DNA of 32,798 nt from Chloroflexaceae bacterium (GTDB lineage Bacteria > Chloroflexota > Chloroflexia > Chloroflexales > Chloroflexaceae), in the NCBI GenBank assembly GCA_028282325.1, contig JANQID010000015.1, forward strand, positions 1-32,798. Direction: 5' to 3'. The notes beneath the pieces are model-generated. The model was not told the origin of the DNA and made no database searches. It worked only from the letters and a program-made list of their open reading frames with translations. Each line of letters starts with the position of its first letter. The first letter of the stretch is position 1. Shown piece by piece: positions 1-8,758 of this stretch. The position numbers were made by a program, and so were the translations under genes.

Positions 1-296
1 GGGTTGCCCTCCGACATATATAAAAAATGCTTGTCACGCCTTTCTATCGGCGACGAATATGCTAGCATCCAGACCATAGAAAAGCGAACCGGCTCCTGCT
101 AATACAACAATGTAAACAGCTATAGAACGCCTGCACGACGTGGAAACCCATCAAATATGACGTTTCCGGCTTGACCAACGGTTCTGTTCGCAGGTTGCCG
201 CAAATGGAAAGGCTTGAAGATTGCTCTACGTATGTTGGCACGACAGAGGCAGAGTGAGTTGCCTGAGCAATTGTACTCCCAGAAAAGGTGTGTTTT

Positions 297-1070
297 ATGA
301 TCGCACATAGTGACATAACCACCGACAACGCCTCGCTCGCCGACCTCATCGAGGCGTATCAGGACACATTCGTACGCTGGCAATCAGCGCCCGTAGGAGA
401 AGGCAAAGAACAACATCGTAAAGAACTACGCGCCGTGGTGGAAATGCTCTGGCCCCGGCTCCAGGTTATCGTACAACCGTTAGCGCAACGTTGGGCCCGC
501 TGGTATCTTGTAGATCTCGGCGGTTCGCGCGGATGGTCCGACGCCGTCGATTCGGTCAATGCCAATATGTGCCTGGACTTGATCGACGAGCTTCCCGGTC
601 TTTCGATCCAACGCGATAAACGGATCGATGCTTTGCTCCGCACCATCGCCCAGCGCCGGATTATTGACGAGTATCGAAGTACGTTGCGCCGCAAGGGGTA
701 TCAACGTTCCAGTGACGACAGCGCCGCTCAGGCCCGCGATCATCCGCAAACCACGTACCTCGACGATGAGCTAATCAACGCGATCCCCGACGAATTGAGC
801 AGCACTATCACCACGCAAGTCCACGAATCGATGCACCTCCAACAATGCTGGGAAGCGGTGTCTGCGTTTCTCGACGCCCGTCTTTCTCCAAAGGAGCGGG
901 TCATCTTTCGGGAGCGACTGCGCGATCCCCCAACCTCGCACCGTGATATTGCTGTGATACTAGGTGAACCGTGGACGGAAAGCTCGACGCGCAAACGCTT
1001 TAGCCGTCTCATTGAAGAGGCGCGGGAGCATCTCAGGTCGCTTGGATTACTGCCTGGCGATATTTTGTAA
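297..1070 (+). CDS. RNA polymerase sigma-70 family protein (ECF-like)
   Basis: Probable alternative sigma factor that would direct RNA polymerase to a specific promoter set. A region-2-like stretch (RTIAQRRIIDEYRSTLRRKG, about residues 113-132) is followed by a region-4-like helix-turn-helix near the C-terminus (LSPKERVIFRERL, then HRDIAVILGEP and SSTRKRFSRLIEEAREHLR). A GTG lies nine bases upstream in frame, but the ATG at 297 is preceded by AAAAGG (284-288) at good spacing, so that start is preferred. The N-terminal 80 residues resemble no domain I know. No anti-sigma factor with a recognisable fold is adjacent. The next gene is a DNA-binding protein in the same direction, so the two are probably co-transcribed. 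Family call is fairly secure; the sigma subgroup is not. Confidence 0.75.
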   Translation: MIAHSDITTDNASLADLIEAYQDTFVRWQSAPVGEGKEQHRKELRAVVEMLWPRLQVIVQPLAQRWARWYLVDLGGSRGWSDAVDSVNANMCLDLIDELPGLSIQRDKRIDALLRTIAQRRIIDEYRSTLRRKGYQRSSDDSAAQARDHPQTTYLDDELINAIPDELSSTITTQVHESMHLQQCWEAVSAFLDARLSPKERVIFRERLRDPPTSHRDIAVILGEPWTESSTRKRFSRLIEEAREHLRSLGLLPGDIL

Positions 1071-1165
1071 TGTTCAGGCGTGTTTTGGCGATATATGCCC
1101 AACACAACCGATTAAGCTCAGAACAGCAGGTTTATGCTTACGAACAGACGAAACGGGGATTGGTT

Positions 1166-2017
1166 ATGAATACTCATGATTATCAAGACGAGCATGCAGG
1201 GAAGTCTCAGCGTACGGAGACGCATCTCGACAATGCAGCATTGATCGCATTCGAGAAATTGCTCGATCTGCAAGAAGCGCAAGGTCAGCCGACGGATGCG
1301 GACCTTCGCGCCGTACGCCGAGTCTGCGGTCGCTGGCTGATGTTGCGCCGCGTAACCCGCGATCTCTCGATTAGCGCTGTGTCCGCGCGCACGGGCATTG
1401 GCGAAGGTGCGTTGCAACTGCTTGAACTGGGGGTGGTTGATAATCCGCAGATTAGCGATGAAGCCTGGCGGCGTCTCTGCCTAGTGCTCGAACATCGCGC
1501 GAACGATTTCGAGCGCGTCGCCGACGTATTGCGCGTGGCACGGGGAGTAATCGTCGATTCGGCGTTGGACGAGTCCTTTCTCGACGCAATTGAGAAGGAA
1601 GCGGCGATCCCAGAAGATGAACCGGCTGTCGAGGTGCAGCGCCGGCCTGAATCCGTCGCTGCGCCCAATACCAGATCCACTGAGTTGCCAAAGCCGCTTT
1701 TCGAGATACTGGCATTGCTGCTTAAAGCCGATCCGAACGATCTGACCACCTATGAAATCAAGAAACGCTTGCAGAAAGAATATCAGATCGCGATCAACCT
1801 CGCGCACCTTCCCGACAAGCTCGCGCGGCTGACGAACAACAAACTCATCGAACGCAGCGCAACGCAGCGGGTCTCCTATCGATTGACGCCGTCGGGGCAT
1901 CAACTCATTCAACAAGCGATCCGCCATCGCGAAGCAGTTCGGAAGGCCGAAGAAGCCGAAGAGGATTGGCAGCGGATTGCGGGCCAATACCAGCCCGTAC
2001 TGAAGGGTTTGCAATAG
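1166..2017 (+). CDS. Two-domain DNA-binding regulator (HTH plus winged helix)
   Basis: Predicted transcriptional regulator. The N-terminal part has a Cro/C1-like helix-turn-helix (RRVTRDLSISAVSARTGIG followed by EGALQLLELG). The C-terminal part reads as a PadR/MarR-like winged helix (LFEILALLLKADPNDLTTYEIKKRL, then LARLTNNKLIERSATQRVSYRLTPSG), ending in a charged helix. An in-frame ATG at 1070 overlaps the stop codon of the sigma-like gene by one base and would add 32 residues. It has no convincing ribosome binding site, whereas the ATG at 1166 has GGGG at 1155-1158, so the shorter form is given. Either way it probably forms one transcript with the upstream gene. The middle (about residues 120-170) is acidic and linker-like. 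Its target is unknown; a partner or modulator role for the sigma factor is inference from position only. Confidence 0.65.
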   Translation: MNTHDYQDEHAGKSQRTETHLDNAALIAFEKLLDLQEAQGQPTDADLRAVRRVCGRWLMLRRVTRDLSISAVSARTGIGEGALQLLELGVVDNPQISDEAWRRLCLVLEHRANDFERVADVLRVARGVIVDSALDESFLDAIEKEAAIPEDEPAVEVQRRPESVAAPNTRSTELPKPLFEILALLLKADPNDLTTYEIKKRLQKEYQIAINLAHLPDKLARLTNNKLIERSATQRVSYRLTPSGHQLIQQAIRHREAVRKAEEAEEDWQRIAGQYQPVLKGLQ

Positions 2018-2230
2018 CATCACGCCGACGATACGGCCCATAAGTCCGGTGTCTTGTAATACTAAGGTAATAGTGAGGTACAAATGCCAAACATCTTGAT
2101 ATGATAAGCATAGTTTAAGATGCGCGTCGTGCCACAGCTCTCCCGCCATCACGCCACTCAACATCGCCGCGGCTGTGGAAAAAGCCGAGACCTTGAGAGC
2201 AAGCAGGGGATTTGGGAGGTATAGAACCAC

Positions 2231-3850
2231 ATGAATCGCCGCATCAGACAATTACTCAATACAATCCTCTTGCACGTCGCGCATCTATTCCCTCGGCGTA
2301 CCGAAGAGCTAAGTTCTTTACAAGAATTGATTGCTGATCCCGACAACCATGCTTTTACTATCGTCTGGGAATTCGCCAGCACGTTGAGCATCCTGGCTGT
2401 GCAGCAACTTGTTGATGATTGGCAGGGTATGCTGCGTCGCCTGGAACGTTTGTTGCCCTATATGATCCTGCTGCTGGGCGGGGTATTGCTAGTTCGTATC
2501 GTATTATTGGTAAATCCTAGTCCATACTGTTCGCCGGTTGGGAACACGGCGCAGCAATGCGCCGCCGCCGCAAACAGCGCCTCGCCCCCGCAAAGCGCTG
2601 CCGCCGATGTGTTTGACGCTCGCCAGGACAAAGTGCTCCTGGCAATTGACGTTGGCCAATCTGTCGAACAGACGGAAACGCCAACGCTGGCTATGCCAAC
2701 CACGCCCGCGTCGTCACCATTGTTTACCCCATCGCCTAGTTTTACAACAACACCGATTGTCGTGGAAATTACCCAGATACCCGATCCTTCCGCAACAGCC
2801 ATGGCGACCGCGACTGGAACAGCGTCATCCACGGCAATAGCAACGGCTACGATGCTGCCAACAATGACCGCTGCGGCAACGGCAACGCCTTCTGTTACAG
2901 AATCGCCCACAGCGACCAGAATGGCATGGGCTGGCGCAACGCCTTCCGCAACGATGACCAGGGCGCCTTCCGCCACCGTGACGGCTTCGCCCACAACCAC
3001 CGCACCAGCAACGGCGACCGCATCACCCACAACCACCGCTTCCGCATCGGCGACACCGACCGCGTCGCCCACAACGACCGCATCGCCCACTGCGACGCCT
3101 TCCGCCACTGCGACTGACTCAGCGTCGGCAAGTGCGACAGCGACGGCAAGCGCCACAGCGACTGCGTCGACAACATCAACCGCCTCAGTGACGCCCACTG
3201 CCACCGCATCGGCGACAGCGACGCCTTCCGCGACGCCCACGGCTTCGCCCACCGCGACGACTTCCGCGACGCCCACGGTGACAGCAACGCCGTGTATGTC
3301 ACGAACACAGCCGCTTGACATCATCCTGGTTCTTGATCGTTCGGAATCGATTGAGGAAAGCGGTTCGCTTCTCGATATACAGAATGCTGCGAAAGATTTC
3401 CTGAGCCAGATTCATCCATCGCGTGATCGCGTAGGCCTGGTAACATTCAGCGATGAAGCCGCGCTGGAGCAGCAACTGACAGATGACCACCAGGCCATTA
3501 TTGAGCGTATCGATGCCATCGAGACCGGAGGAGGAACGAATCTCGCCGACGGTTTGAGTGTTGCGCTGGAGGAATTGAAGAGCGAACGACATAACCCCGA
3601 CGCACAGCCGGTCATCATTCTACTCACCGATGGATGGGTCGAGGGTTCGGGAGCTGAACACGCGCTGGTCGAGGCGGAACACGCCAAGGATTATGGCACG
3701 CGCATCATCACCATTGGCCTGGGTGATGAGATTAACGCGGCGTTGCTCGAAGCGCTAGCTTCCGCGCCGGAAGATTATTACTACACCCCAACATCGGACA
3801 CCTTACGGGAAATCTACCTGGCCATCTCACAAGTTTTGATGTGTCAATAG
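2231..3850 (+). CDS. Membrane-anchored VWA-domain protein with Thr/Ala/Pro-rich stalk
   Basis: One transmembrane segment (about residues 74-94) separates a short cytoplasmic N-terminus from a long exported part. Residues about 150-354 are a low-complexity stalk of Thr, Ala, Ser and Pro (repeated ATASATATPS-like units), probably extended and possibly glycosylated. Residues 358-535 form a von Willebrand factor A domain with a complete metal-ion-dependent adhesion site: D368-x-S370-x-S372, T435 in GGGTN and D466 in LTDG. Such domains bind protein ligands through a divalent cation. The start is supported by GGGAGGT (2214-2220). A strong hairpin directly follows the stop codon. The partner is unknown; a surface adhesion or sensing role is inference. 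Confidence 0.8.
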   Translation: MNRRIRQLLNTILLHVAHLFPRRTEELSSLQELIADPDNHAFTIVWEFASTLSILAVQQLVDDWQGMLRRLERLLPYMILLLGGVLLVRIVLLVNPSPYCSPVGNTAQQCAAAANSASPPQSAAADVFDARQDKVLLAIDVGQSVEQTETPTLAMPTTPASSPLFTPSPSFTTTPIVVEITQIPDPSATAMATATGTASSTAIATATMLPTMTAAATATPSVTESPTATRMAWAGATPSATMTRAPSATVTASPTTTAPATATASPTTTASASATPTASPTTTASPTATPSATATDSASASATATASATATASTTSTASVTPTATASATATPSATPTASPTATTSATPTVTATPCMSRTQPLDIILVLDRSESIEESGSLLDIQNAAKDFLSQIHPSRDRVGLVTFSDEAALEQQLTDDHQAIIERIDAIETGGGTNLADGLSVALEELKSERHNPDAQPVIILLTDGWVEGSGAEHALVEAEHAKDYGTRIITIGLGDEINAALLEALASAPEDYYYTPTSDTLREIYLAISQVLMCQ

Positions 3851-3851
3851 A

Positions 3852-3882
3852 GACCTGACAGGTTCGAACAACCTGTCAGGTC
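3852..3882. repeat. 13-bp perfect stem-loop, ACCTGACAGGTT family, copy 1
   Basis: Perfect 13-bp inverted repeat, arms 3852-3864 and 3870-3882, with a five-base loop. It starts one base after the stop codon of the VWA gene. There is no T-run after it, so it is not a textbook intrinsic terminator, though it could end or stabilise the transcript. A related copy lies at 10236-10266. Confidence 0.85.
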
Positions 3883-3929
3883 CGATAGCCCAACTTATGA
3901 GCGGAGGTTGACGTTGCTTCTCACACGCG

Positions 3930-5111
3930 TCAGACCTCTTCCGGCAATTCCCATATCGTGAGGTTATCGAACCAGATTTCGACCTCGCCCTCTTCGCGAT
4001 AACAACTGGTAGCTACGCCTACTTTGCCTTCGGTAAAAGTGCTATCACTCACGCTGGCCAGCCATTCGCCATTGAGATACAATCCAATTTCTGCGTCGAC
4101 ATGGATCACACGTAGGCGGTTGGGATCATTTAATAGCACTGTGCTTGTCAAATCACCTTCGGCGATAATGAGCGGATCGGCAGCATCACTAAAGACATAG
4201 AGGCGGTAGTAGTCGTTGAATACTTCAAACTCGTAATAGCCGACATCATCGTTCTGAGCGAATACCAGGCTACAACTTCCATCTACGCCGCCGCGTACAA
4301 TGGCACAGTCCACTTCGGCAATAACATTACGGAACGAGCGAACACCGTAGACTTCATAGGATGTTCCATCGGCGTCCCATAGTACTTTGAAGACGCCATC
4401 TTCAATCACATCGGTTTCAATATCATTGAAACGACCGGTGAACCACTGATTACGGTTGTCGGTGAAATCATCACTGAAGATCTCACGCGCGCGCGCAAAC
4501 ATCGCATCGGCGTTGGCATATGCTGTTGCCTGCGCAGCCTGTGTCGGCCCTATCGTTGCGGTGGCATTGCCTGCCTCAGCAGTCGCCCGATCAGCTGCGC
4601 CAGCTTGAGCGGCCTGCAACGTTTGCTGCATACCTTGTACACCTTGCGCGCCCTGATTTGTCGGTTTGGCAGTCGCCGTCGGGTCTACCGCCGAAACCGT
4701 AGGAACGGCAGTCGAAACCGGTTGGGGGACGGTTGCGGCGATGACGGTCGTCGCGGCGACTATGACGACATCCTGGTCCCGGTTCTGATTAAACATAAAC
4801 AATGCGGCAATTGTTGTGGCAAAGATAATAAAACACAGCCCTGCAACGCCGAGTAACACAAAAATCCAGACCCGATTGACCCCACGCTTTGGCGGTTCCG
4901 CCGGCGGGATGTCGCCGGGTATCTGAAATTGCGGCGGCGGAGCCGGCGGCAGCGGCGCTTGCGTTGGCGGCGTCGGGCTTGTTTCATCTACTTGCGGCAG
5001 CGTCTGGGTGGCTGCCGATGATAGATCGTCCATCCGAGAACCGCAGTTCGCGCAGAAACGTTCATTTGGGCTGACCTGGGCGCCGCATGACGGGCATATC
5101 TTATTGGTCAT
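3930..5111 (-). CDS. Zinc-ribbon membrane protein with extracytoplasmic LamG/DUF1080-like domain
   Basis: N-terminal zinc ribbon with CPSC and CANC knuckles (C6, C9, C20, C23) in the cytoplasm, then a Pro-rich linker (about 45-75) and one transmembrane helix (about 81-107). An Ala/Thr-rich linker (about 115-205) follows, then a C-terminal beta-rich domain (about 212-393). That domain starts FSDDFTDNRNQWFTG and contains LYLNGEWLASV and EVEIWFDNLTIWELP, the pattern of concanavalin-like or DUF1080 (3-keto-disaccharide hydrolase-like) folds. Function is unknown; carbohydrate or cell-wall sensing is possible. The ATG is preceded by GGGAGG about eleven bases upstream. The gene converges on the VWA gene, with the stem-loop between them. 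Confidence 0.7.
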   Translation of the reverse strand: MTNKICPSCGAQVSPNERFCANCGSRMDDLSSAATQTLPQVDETSPTPPTQAPLPPAPPPQFQIPGDIPPAEPPKRGVNRVWIFVLLGVAGLCFIIFATTIAALFMFNQNRDQDVVIVAATTVIAATVPQPVSTAVPTVSAVDPTATAKPTNQGAQGVQGMQQTLQAAQAGAADRATAEAGNATATIGPTQAAQATAYANADAMFARAREIFSDDFTDNRNQWFTGRFNDIETDVIEDGVFKVLWDADGTSYEVYGVRSFRNVIAEVDCAIVRGGVDGSCSLVFAQNDDVGYYEFEVFNDYYRLYVFSDAADPLIIAEGDLTSTVLLNDPNRLRVIHVDAEIGLYLNGEWLASVSDSTFTEGKVGVATSCYREEGEVEIWFDNLTIWELPEEV

Positions 5112-5168
5112 CGTTGCTGTTTCCTCCCTGCTGTGAAACGTAGATACCCTGATGAGAGTCTGATTGCG

Positions 5169-5666
5169 CTACCATGTCTCACGGCATACTCCCCATTGAC
5201 CAAAAATTTCTTCCACTCCAATTTCTAATACGTCCAGTCGTTGTATGCCCATAGCGACTAGTTCGGCGCGAAGTTGGGCGCATAGGTACGCTGCCAGTTG
5301 CTCAACCGTGGTATTTTCGAGGGGCAGCAAGATTACATCTGCACGCGGGAATATGTAGCGTCGCTCGCGGGCCTCGGCGATGATGCTGTCGCCTTCCTCG
5401 CGGACGGACACCACCGGACTATGTAAAGGCAGGAGCATACGATGATCAAGCGCGTCAACCAGGCGGCGCATCGTTCGCTTTAGCGGTACGAAGTTCACGA
5501 CATAGCGGTTTTCGTCCAACGGTCCCTCGACCACAACGCGCACGCGGTAGTTGTGGCCGTGCAGCGGTTCGACCTTGTCGCCGTCATAGACGACGAAATG
5601 CGCCGCTGCAAAAGTCAGGTAGTCTTTACTAATCTCAACTCGGTAGGATTGCGTTTTTTCGCTCAC
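5169..5666 (-). CDS. 6-pyruvoyltetrahydropterin synthase family protein (PTPS-III-like motif)
   Basis: Member of the PTPS/QueD family (T-fold), acting on 7,8-dihydroneopterin triphosphate. Zinc ligands are visible as H23 and the HGH pair H36/H38. In QueD and PTPS a catalytic Cys precedes HGH; here no Cys is present in that stretch (DGDKVEPLHGH), and Glu33 lies three residues before H36. From memory this matches the PTPS-III class, in which Glu replaces Cys and the product is 6-hydroxymethyl-7,8-dihydropterin for folate synthesis. folK, the next enzyme on that path, lies at 17167-17679. ENTTVEQLA carries further conserved acidic residues. Start is GTG with GAGGG seven bases upstream (5674-5678). 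Family is secure; folate rather than queuosine is inference. Confidence 0.8.
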   Translation of the reverse strand: MSEKTQSYRVEISKDYLTFAAAHFVVYDGDKVEPLHGHNYRVRVVVEGPLDENRYVVNFVPLKRTMRRLVDALDHRMLLPLHSPVVSVREEGDSIIAEARERRYIFPRADVILLPLENTTVEQLAAYLCAQLRAELVAMGIQRLDVLEIGVEEIFGQWGVCRETW

Positions 5667-5797
5667 CAGGAAACCCTCGCTCTTTTTGGGGAAAATGTCC
5701 GCTGTGTTGCACGGCTTCCTGTGTCATTATAAACGAGGAGCCGATACGATGATACGCTATGCATTATTCGACAGAGAGGGAGGATGGAGAGGGATAT

Positions 5798-7072
5798 ATG
5801 TCACATTCGACAACAACGTCAACCGCCGATAGCGATAGTGATCCGAATTCGCCTGCGCGCGCCAGCCTGGGCGAGCTGGCGCGCTATTTCACCCGCCTGG
5901 GCTTCACCGCGTTCGGCGGTCCGGCAGCGCATATCGCGATGATGGAAGATGACCTGGTGACACGCCGTCGCTGGGTAAGCCGCCAGCATTTTCTCGACAC
6001 GCTGGCCGCAACACAGCTTGTGCCAGGGCCGAACTCGACCGAGATGGCGATTCATATGGGCTATAGTCAGCGTGGCGCGCTCGGCATGATCGTCGCCGGA
6101 GCCAGCTTTATTTTGCCGGCCTTTTTCCTGGTGCTGCTACTTAGCATCGTCTATGTGGCGTTCGGCGCGCTGCCTCAGGTCAGTGCGCTATTCTACGGCA
6201 TTCAGCCGGCGATCGTTGCAATCGTGCTGCTGGCGGCCTATCGCCTGGGGGTCAGCGCTTGCAGCCGTCCATCGATGATCGCTCTGGCCATTGTCGGCGC
6301 GCTCCTGACGTTGTTCACCACGCTGGATACGGTCTGGATCATCATCGGCGGCGGCGTGATCGGTGCAGCGCTGGCTTTTGGCCCGCGGCTAATACGCGCC
6401 GCTTCGGCCCTGATCGCGTTGCCGCTGCCGCTGGCATTTCAAGGCCCCAGCGGCGGCGGAGCGGATGCGCCGCTCTGGCAACTGGGTCTCTTTTTTCTCA
6501 AAGTCGGCGCGACTCTTATGGGCAGCGGCTACGTATTGCTCAGCTACCTGGAAAACGATCTGGTCGTCGGCAACGGCTGGCTCACAGCGCAACAGTTGAT
6601 CGACGCAATCGCCGTCGGGCAGATGACGCCCGGCCCGGTATTTACCACGGCGGCGTTCGTCGGCTACGTCATTCAGGCCGGGCCGGAGGGCGACATCGTG
6701 CGGGGTGTGCTGGGCGCGGCGGTCAGCGCACTGGCGATCTTCTTGCCTTCGTTCATCATCGTCTGGGCAATGGCGCCGTGGATTCCGCGTTTGCGCGAGT
6801 CGGCACTAGCCGGCGCATTTCTCGACGGCGTGAACGCGGTGGTGGTGGGCAGCATTGCGGCGACAACATGGACGCTCTTCGCCACGGCGACGATCAATCT
6901 GTCCGAGCCGATCTGGAGCATACCGCTCGCCGGCAACACGCTCGATCTGCCTGCAACGACGCTGGCGATTATTGCAATCGTGCTGTTGCTGCGCTATCGC
7001 AAGCTCAACTCGACCTGGCTGATTGGCGGCGGCGCATTGACGGGGCTAGGGTTATGGGCCGTCTGGGGATAA
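5798..7072 (+). CDS. chrA: ChrA-family chromate transporter
   Basis: Integral membrane protein of the CHR superfamily, known to export chromate in characterised members. Two homologous halves are visible. The first has FTRLGFTAFGGPAAHIAMM and ATQLVPGPNSTEMAIHMGY. The second has FLKVGATLMGSGYVLLSYL and IDAIAVGQMTPGPVFTTAAF. This is the long, two-domain form (about 424 residues). An upstream in-frame ATG at 5759 exists, but the ATG at 5798 has GGAGAGGG directly upstream and gives the usual N-terminus. Chromate as the true substrate is inferred from the family. No chrB-like regulator is adjacent. Confidence 0.88.
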   Translation: MSHSTTTSTADSDSDPNSPARASLGELARYFTRLGFTAFGGPAAHIAMMEDDLVTRRRWVSRQHFLDTLAATQLVPGPNSTEMAIHMGYSQRGALGMIVAGASFILPAFFLVLLLSIVYVAFGALPQVSALFYGIQPAIVAIVLLAAYRLGVSACSRPSMIALAIVGALLTLFTTLDTVWIIIGGGVIGAALAFGPRLIRAASALIALPLPLAFQGPSGGGADAPLWQLGLFFLKVGATLMGSGYVLLSYLENDLVVGNGWLTAQQLIDAIAVGQMTPGPVFTTAAFVGYVIQAGPEGDIVRGVLGAAVSALAIFLPSFIIVWAMAPWIPRLRESALAGAFLDGVNAVVVGSIAATTWTLFATATINLSEPIWSIPLAGNTLDLPATTLAIIAIVLLLRYRKLNSTWLIGGGALTGLGLWAVWG

Positions 7073-7177
7073 AGGCGACCTTTGGTTGAGGATTGCATCT
7101 CAGCCTTCTGACCGACGAGCCGGAAGTAAAATCCAGGTATACTACTATACATTGTTCATCATTACGTTAATGATTTG

Positions 7178-7221
7178 CTGCGCTAGTGCAGGCTAGCCGA
7201 GACAAGCCTGCACTAGCGCAG
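7178..7221. repeat. 17-bp perfect inverted repeat upstream of the MATE gene
   Basis: Arms 7178-7194 and 7205-7221 (CTGCGCTAGTGCAGGCT and its exact complement) around a ten-base loop, about 100 bases after the chrA stop. It may serve as a chrA transcript end or as a regulator site; no T-run follows. Confidence 0.85.
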
Positions 7222-7270
7222 ATCGCGTTTACTTCATAACCACATGTTTCCATAGGCGCTCACCGACAGA

Positions 7271-7321
7271 GGAGGTGTGGCGGTCTGGGTCAGCAATACT
7301 GACGCAAACCGCCACACCTCC
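7271..7321. repeat. 23-bp inverted repeat directly upstream of the MATE gene
   Basis: Arms 7271-7293 and 7299-7321 are complementary at 21 of 23 positions around the loop CAATA. It ends 27 bases before the MATE start codon, so a transcript crossing it would carry a very stable 5' hairpin. Attenuator, processing site or mobile remnant are all possible. Confidence 0.85.
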
Positions 7322-7348
7322 CGTATTTCCTGAACAATTGTTGAACGT

Positions 7349-8737
7349 ATGGCAACTGCAACAACGCTCATCAAACCTCTTCCCGGATCGGTGCGCCGCC
7401 GCGTATTCGACCTGGCGCTGCCGGCGGTCGGCGAGCAGGTGCTGAATATGGCGGTGGGACTGACCGATATCTACCTGGTGGGCAATCTCAGCTTGCGGGC
7501 CGCCGATCAGCTTGGCTACTCCAGCGCTACCGCATTGGCCGGGGCCGGGCTGGGTAACCAGATGGTCTGGCTGGTAACGGTGTTTTTCATCGCGCTGGGC
7601 ATTGGCGGCACAGCGCTGGTGGCGCGCGCCGTCGGGGCCGGAAACCATGCCGATGTGCAGCGCATTGTGCGTCAATCCATGCTCATCGGTCTGGCGTTTG
7701 GTTTGAGCGTGACGGTTGTGATGCTCGTAGGCGTTGAGCATTTTCTCCGCCTGCTTGGCGCATCCGACGAGGTGCTTCCGCTTGGCGCGCAGTATGTGCA
7801 TATCATCGCCCTGACTTTGATTCCGGCGGCGTTGCTGTTTGTGGGCAACGCATGTCTGCGCGGCGCAGGAGATACACGCACGCCGCTCTATGCGATGATC
7901 GGCGTAAACGGGACGAATATCCTGCTCTCGTGGCTGTTGGTCAACGGCAATCTCGGCTTCCCAACGCTTGGCGTCGCCGGAGCCGCAATCGGCGCTGCTA
8001 TCGGGCGTGGCGGCGGCGGCATCGTCCTCGTCGCGCTGTTGCTGCGCGGGCGCTCCGGCCTGCGTCTGGAGCCCGACTTGCGCCCCGATCCGGTCACGCT
8101 GCGCCGCTTGATCAATGTCGGATTGCCGAGTGCGGGCGAGCAGCTGGTGTTTCAGGGAGCGCTGTTGATCTTCACGCGCTTTGTTACCGGTCTGGGCATG
8201 GTTGCCTACGCGGCGCATAATGTCACCATCACCATCGAGTCGCTCTCGTTTCTGCCCGGCCTGGGATATGCTGCCGCCGCCAGCACGCTGGTCGGCCAGG
8301 CGTTGGGCGCACGCTCACCGCGTGAAGCTGAAGACATGACCTATGAGGCGCTCTGGCAAGGCGGACTGATGATGACGCTGGCCGGCGTGATAATGGCCTG
8401 TTTTCCGGGGCATATTTTGAGCGTTTTTATCAACGACCCGGCAGTGATTGAAGCGGCCACGCCCGCCTTGCGCGCCGGAGGATTGGTGCAGCCGGCGCTG
8501 GCAGTGAGCTTCATTTTGCTCGGCGGACTGCGCGGCGCGGGCGATACGCACTGGCCCCTCTACAGCCGGATGATGACCAACTGGGCGGTGCGGCTGCCGC
8601 TCACATTCTGGCTGGTGGGTATAATGGGCGCTGGCCTCGAAGGCATCTGGTTGGCGATGTGTACCGATTTCACGCTTCAGTCGCTGCTGGCGCTCTGGCG
8701 TTTTAGCGCCGGTCGCTGGAAGCATCTCGAAGTCTAG
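7349..8737 (+). CDS. MATE family efflux transporter
   Basis: Multidrug/toxin extrusion protein of the MATE (NorM/DinF) fold, which exports cationic compounds or drugs using a sodium or proton gradient. Length (462 residues) and about twelve hydrophobic segments fit the family. The two halves show the expected internal similarity: LRGAGDTRTPLYAMI in the first half and LRGAGDTHWPLYSRM in the second, plus FDLALPAVGEQVLNMAVGLTDI near the start and INVGLPSAGEQLVFQGA after the central loop. No strong Shine-Dalgarno is seen before the ATG; instead a large hairpin precedes it. The dehydrogenase-like gene follows after 21 bases, so the two are probably co-transcribed. Substrate unknown. Confidence 0.88.
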   Translation: MATATTLIKPLPGSVRRRVFDLALPAVGEQVLNMAVGLTDIYLVGNLSLRAADQLGYSSATALAGAGLGNQMVWLVTVFFIALGIGGTALVARAVGAGNHADVQRIVRQSMLIGLAFGLSVTVVMLVGVEHFLRLLGASDEVLPLGAQYVHIIALTLIPAALLFVGNACLRGAGDTRTPLYAMIGVNGTNILLSWLLVNGNLGFPTLGVAGAAIGAAIGRGGGGIVLVALLLRGRSGLRLEPDLRPDPVTLRRLINVGLPSAGEQLVFQGALLIFTRFVTGLGMVAYAAHNVTITIESLSFLPGLGYAAAASTLVGQALGARSPREAEDMTYEALWQGGLMMTLAGVIMACFPGHILSVFINDPAVIEAATPALRAGGLVQPALAVSFILLGGLRGAGDTHWPLYSRMMTNWAVRLPLTFWLVGIMGAGLEGIWLAMCTDFTLQSLLALWRFSAGRWKHLEV

Positions 8738-8758
8738 CAACAAGGGCAGTCAGAATCG

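Noticed and set aside
2458-3324. 288-codon open frame on the minus strand
   Set aside because: It is the complement of the Thr/Ala repeat in the VWA gene and gives only a Val/Ala/Gly repeat, with no ribosome binding site or domain.
7178-7321. CRISPR-like array
   Set aside because: Two unrelated inverted repeats without direct repeats or spacers.
7229-8218. 329-codon open frame on the minus strand
   Set aside because: Antisense to the MATE gene. High GC keeps the frame open; the product is a Gln/Arg/His-rich sequence without family features.
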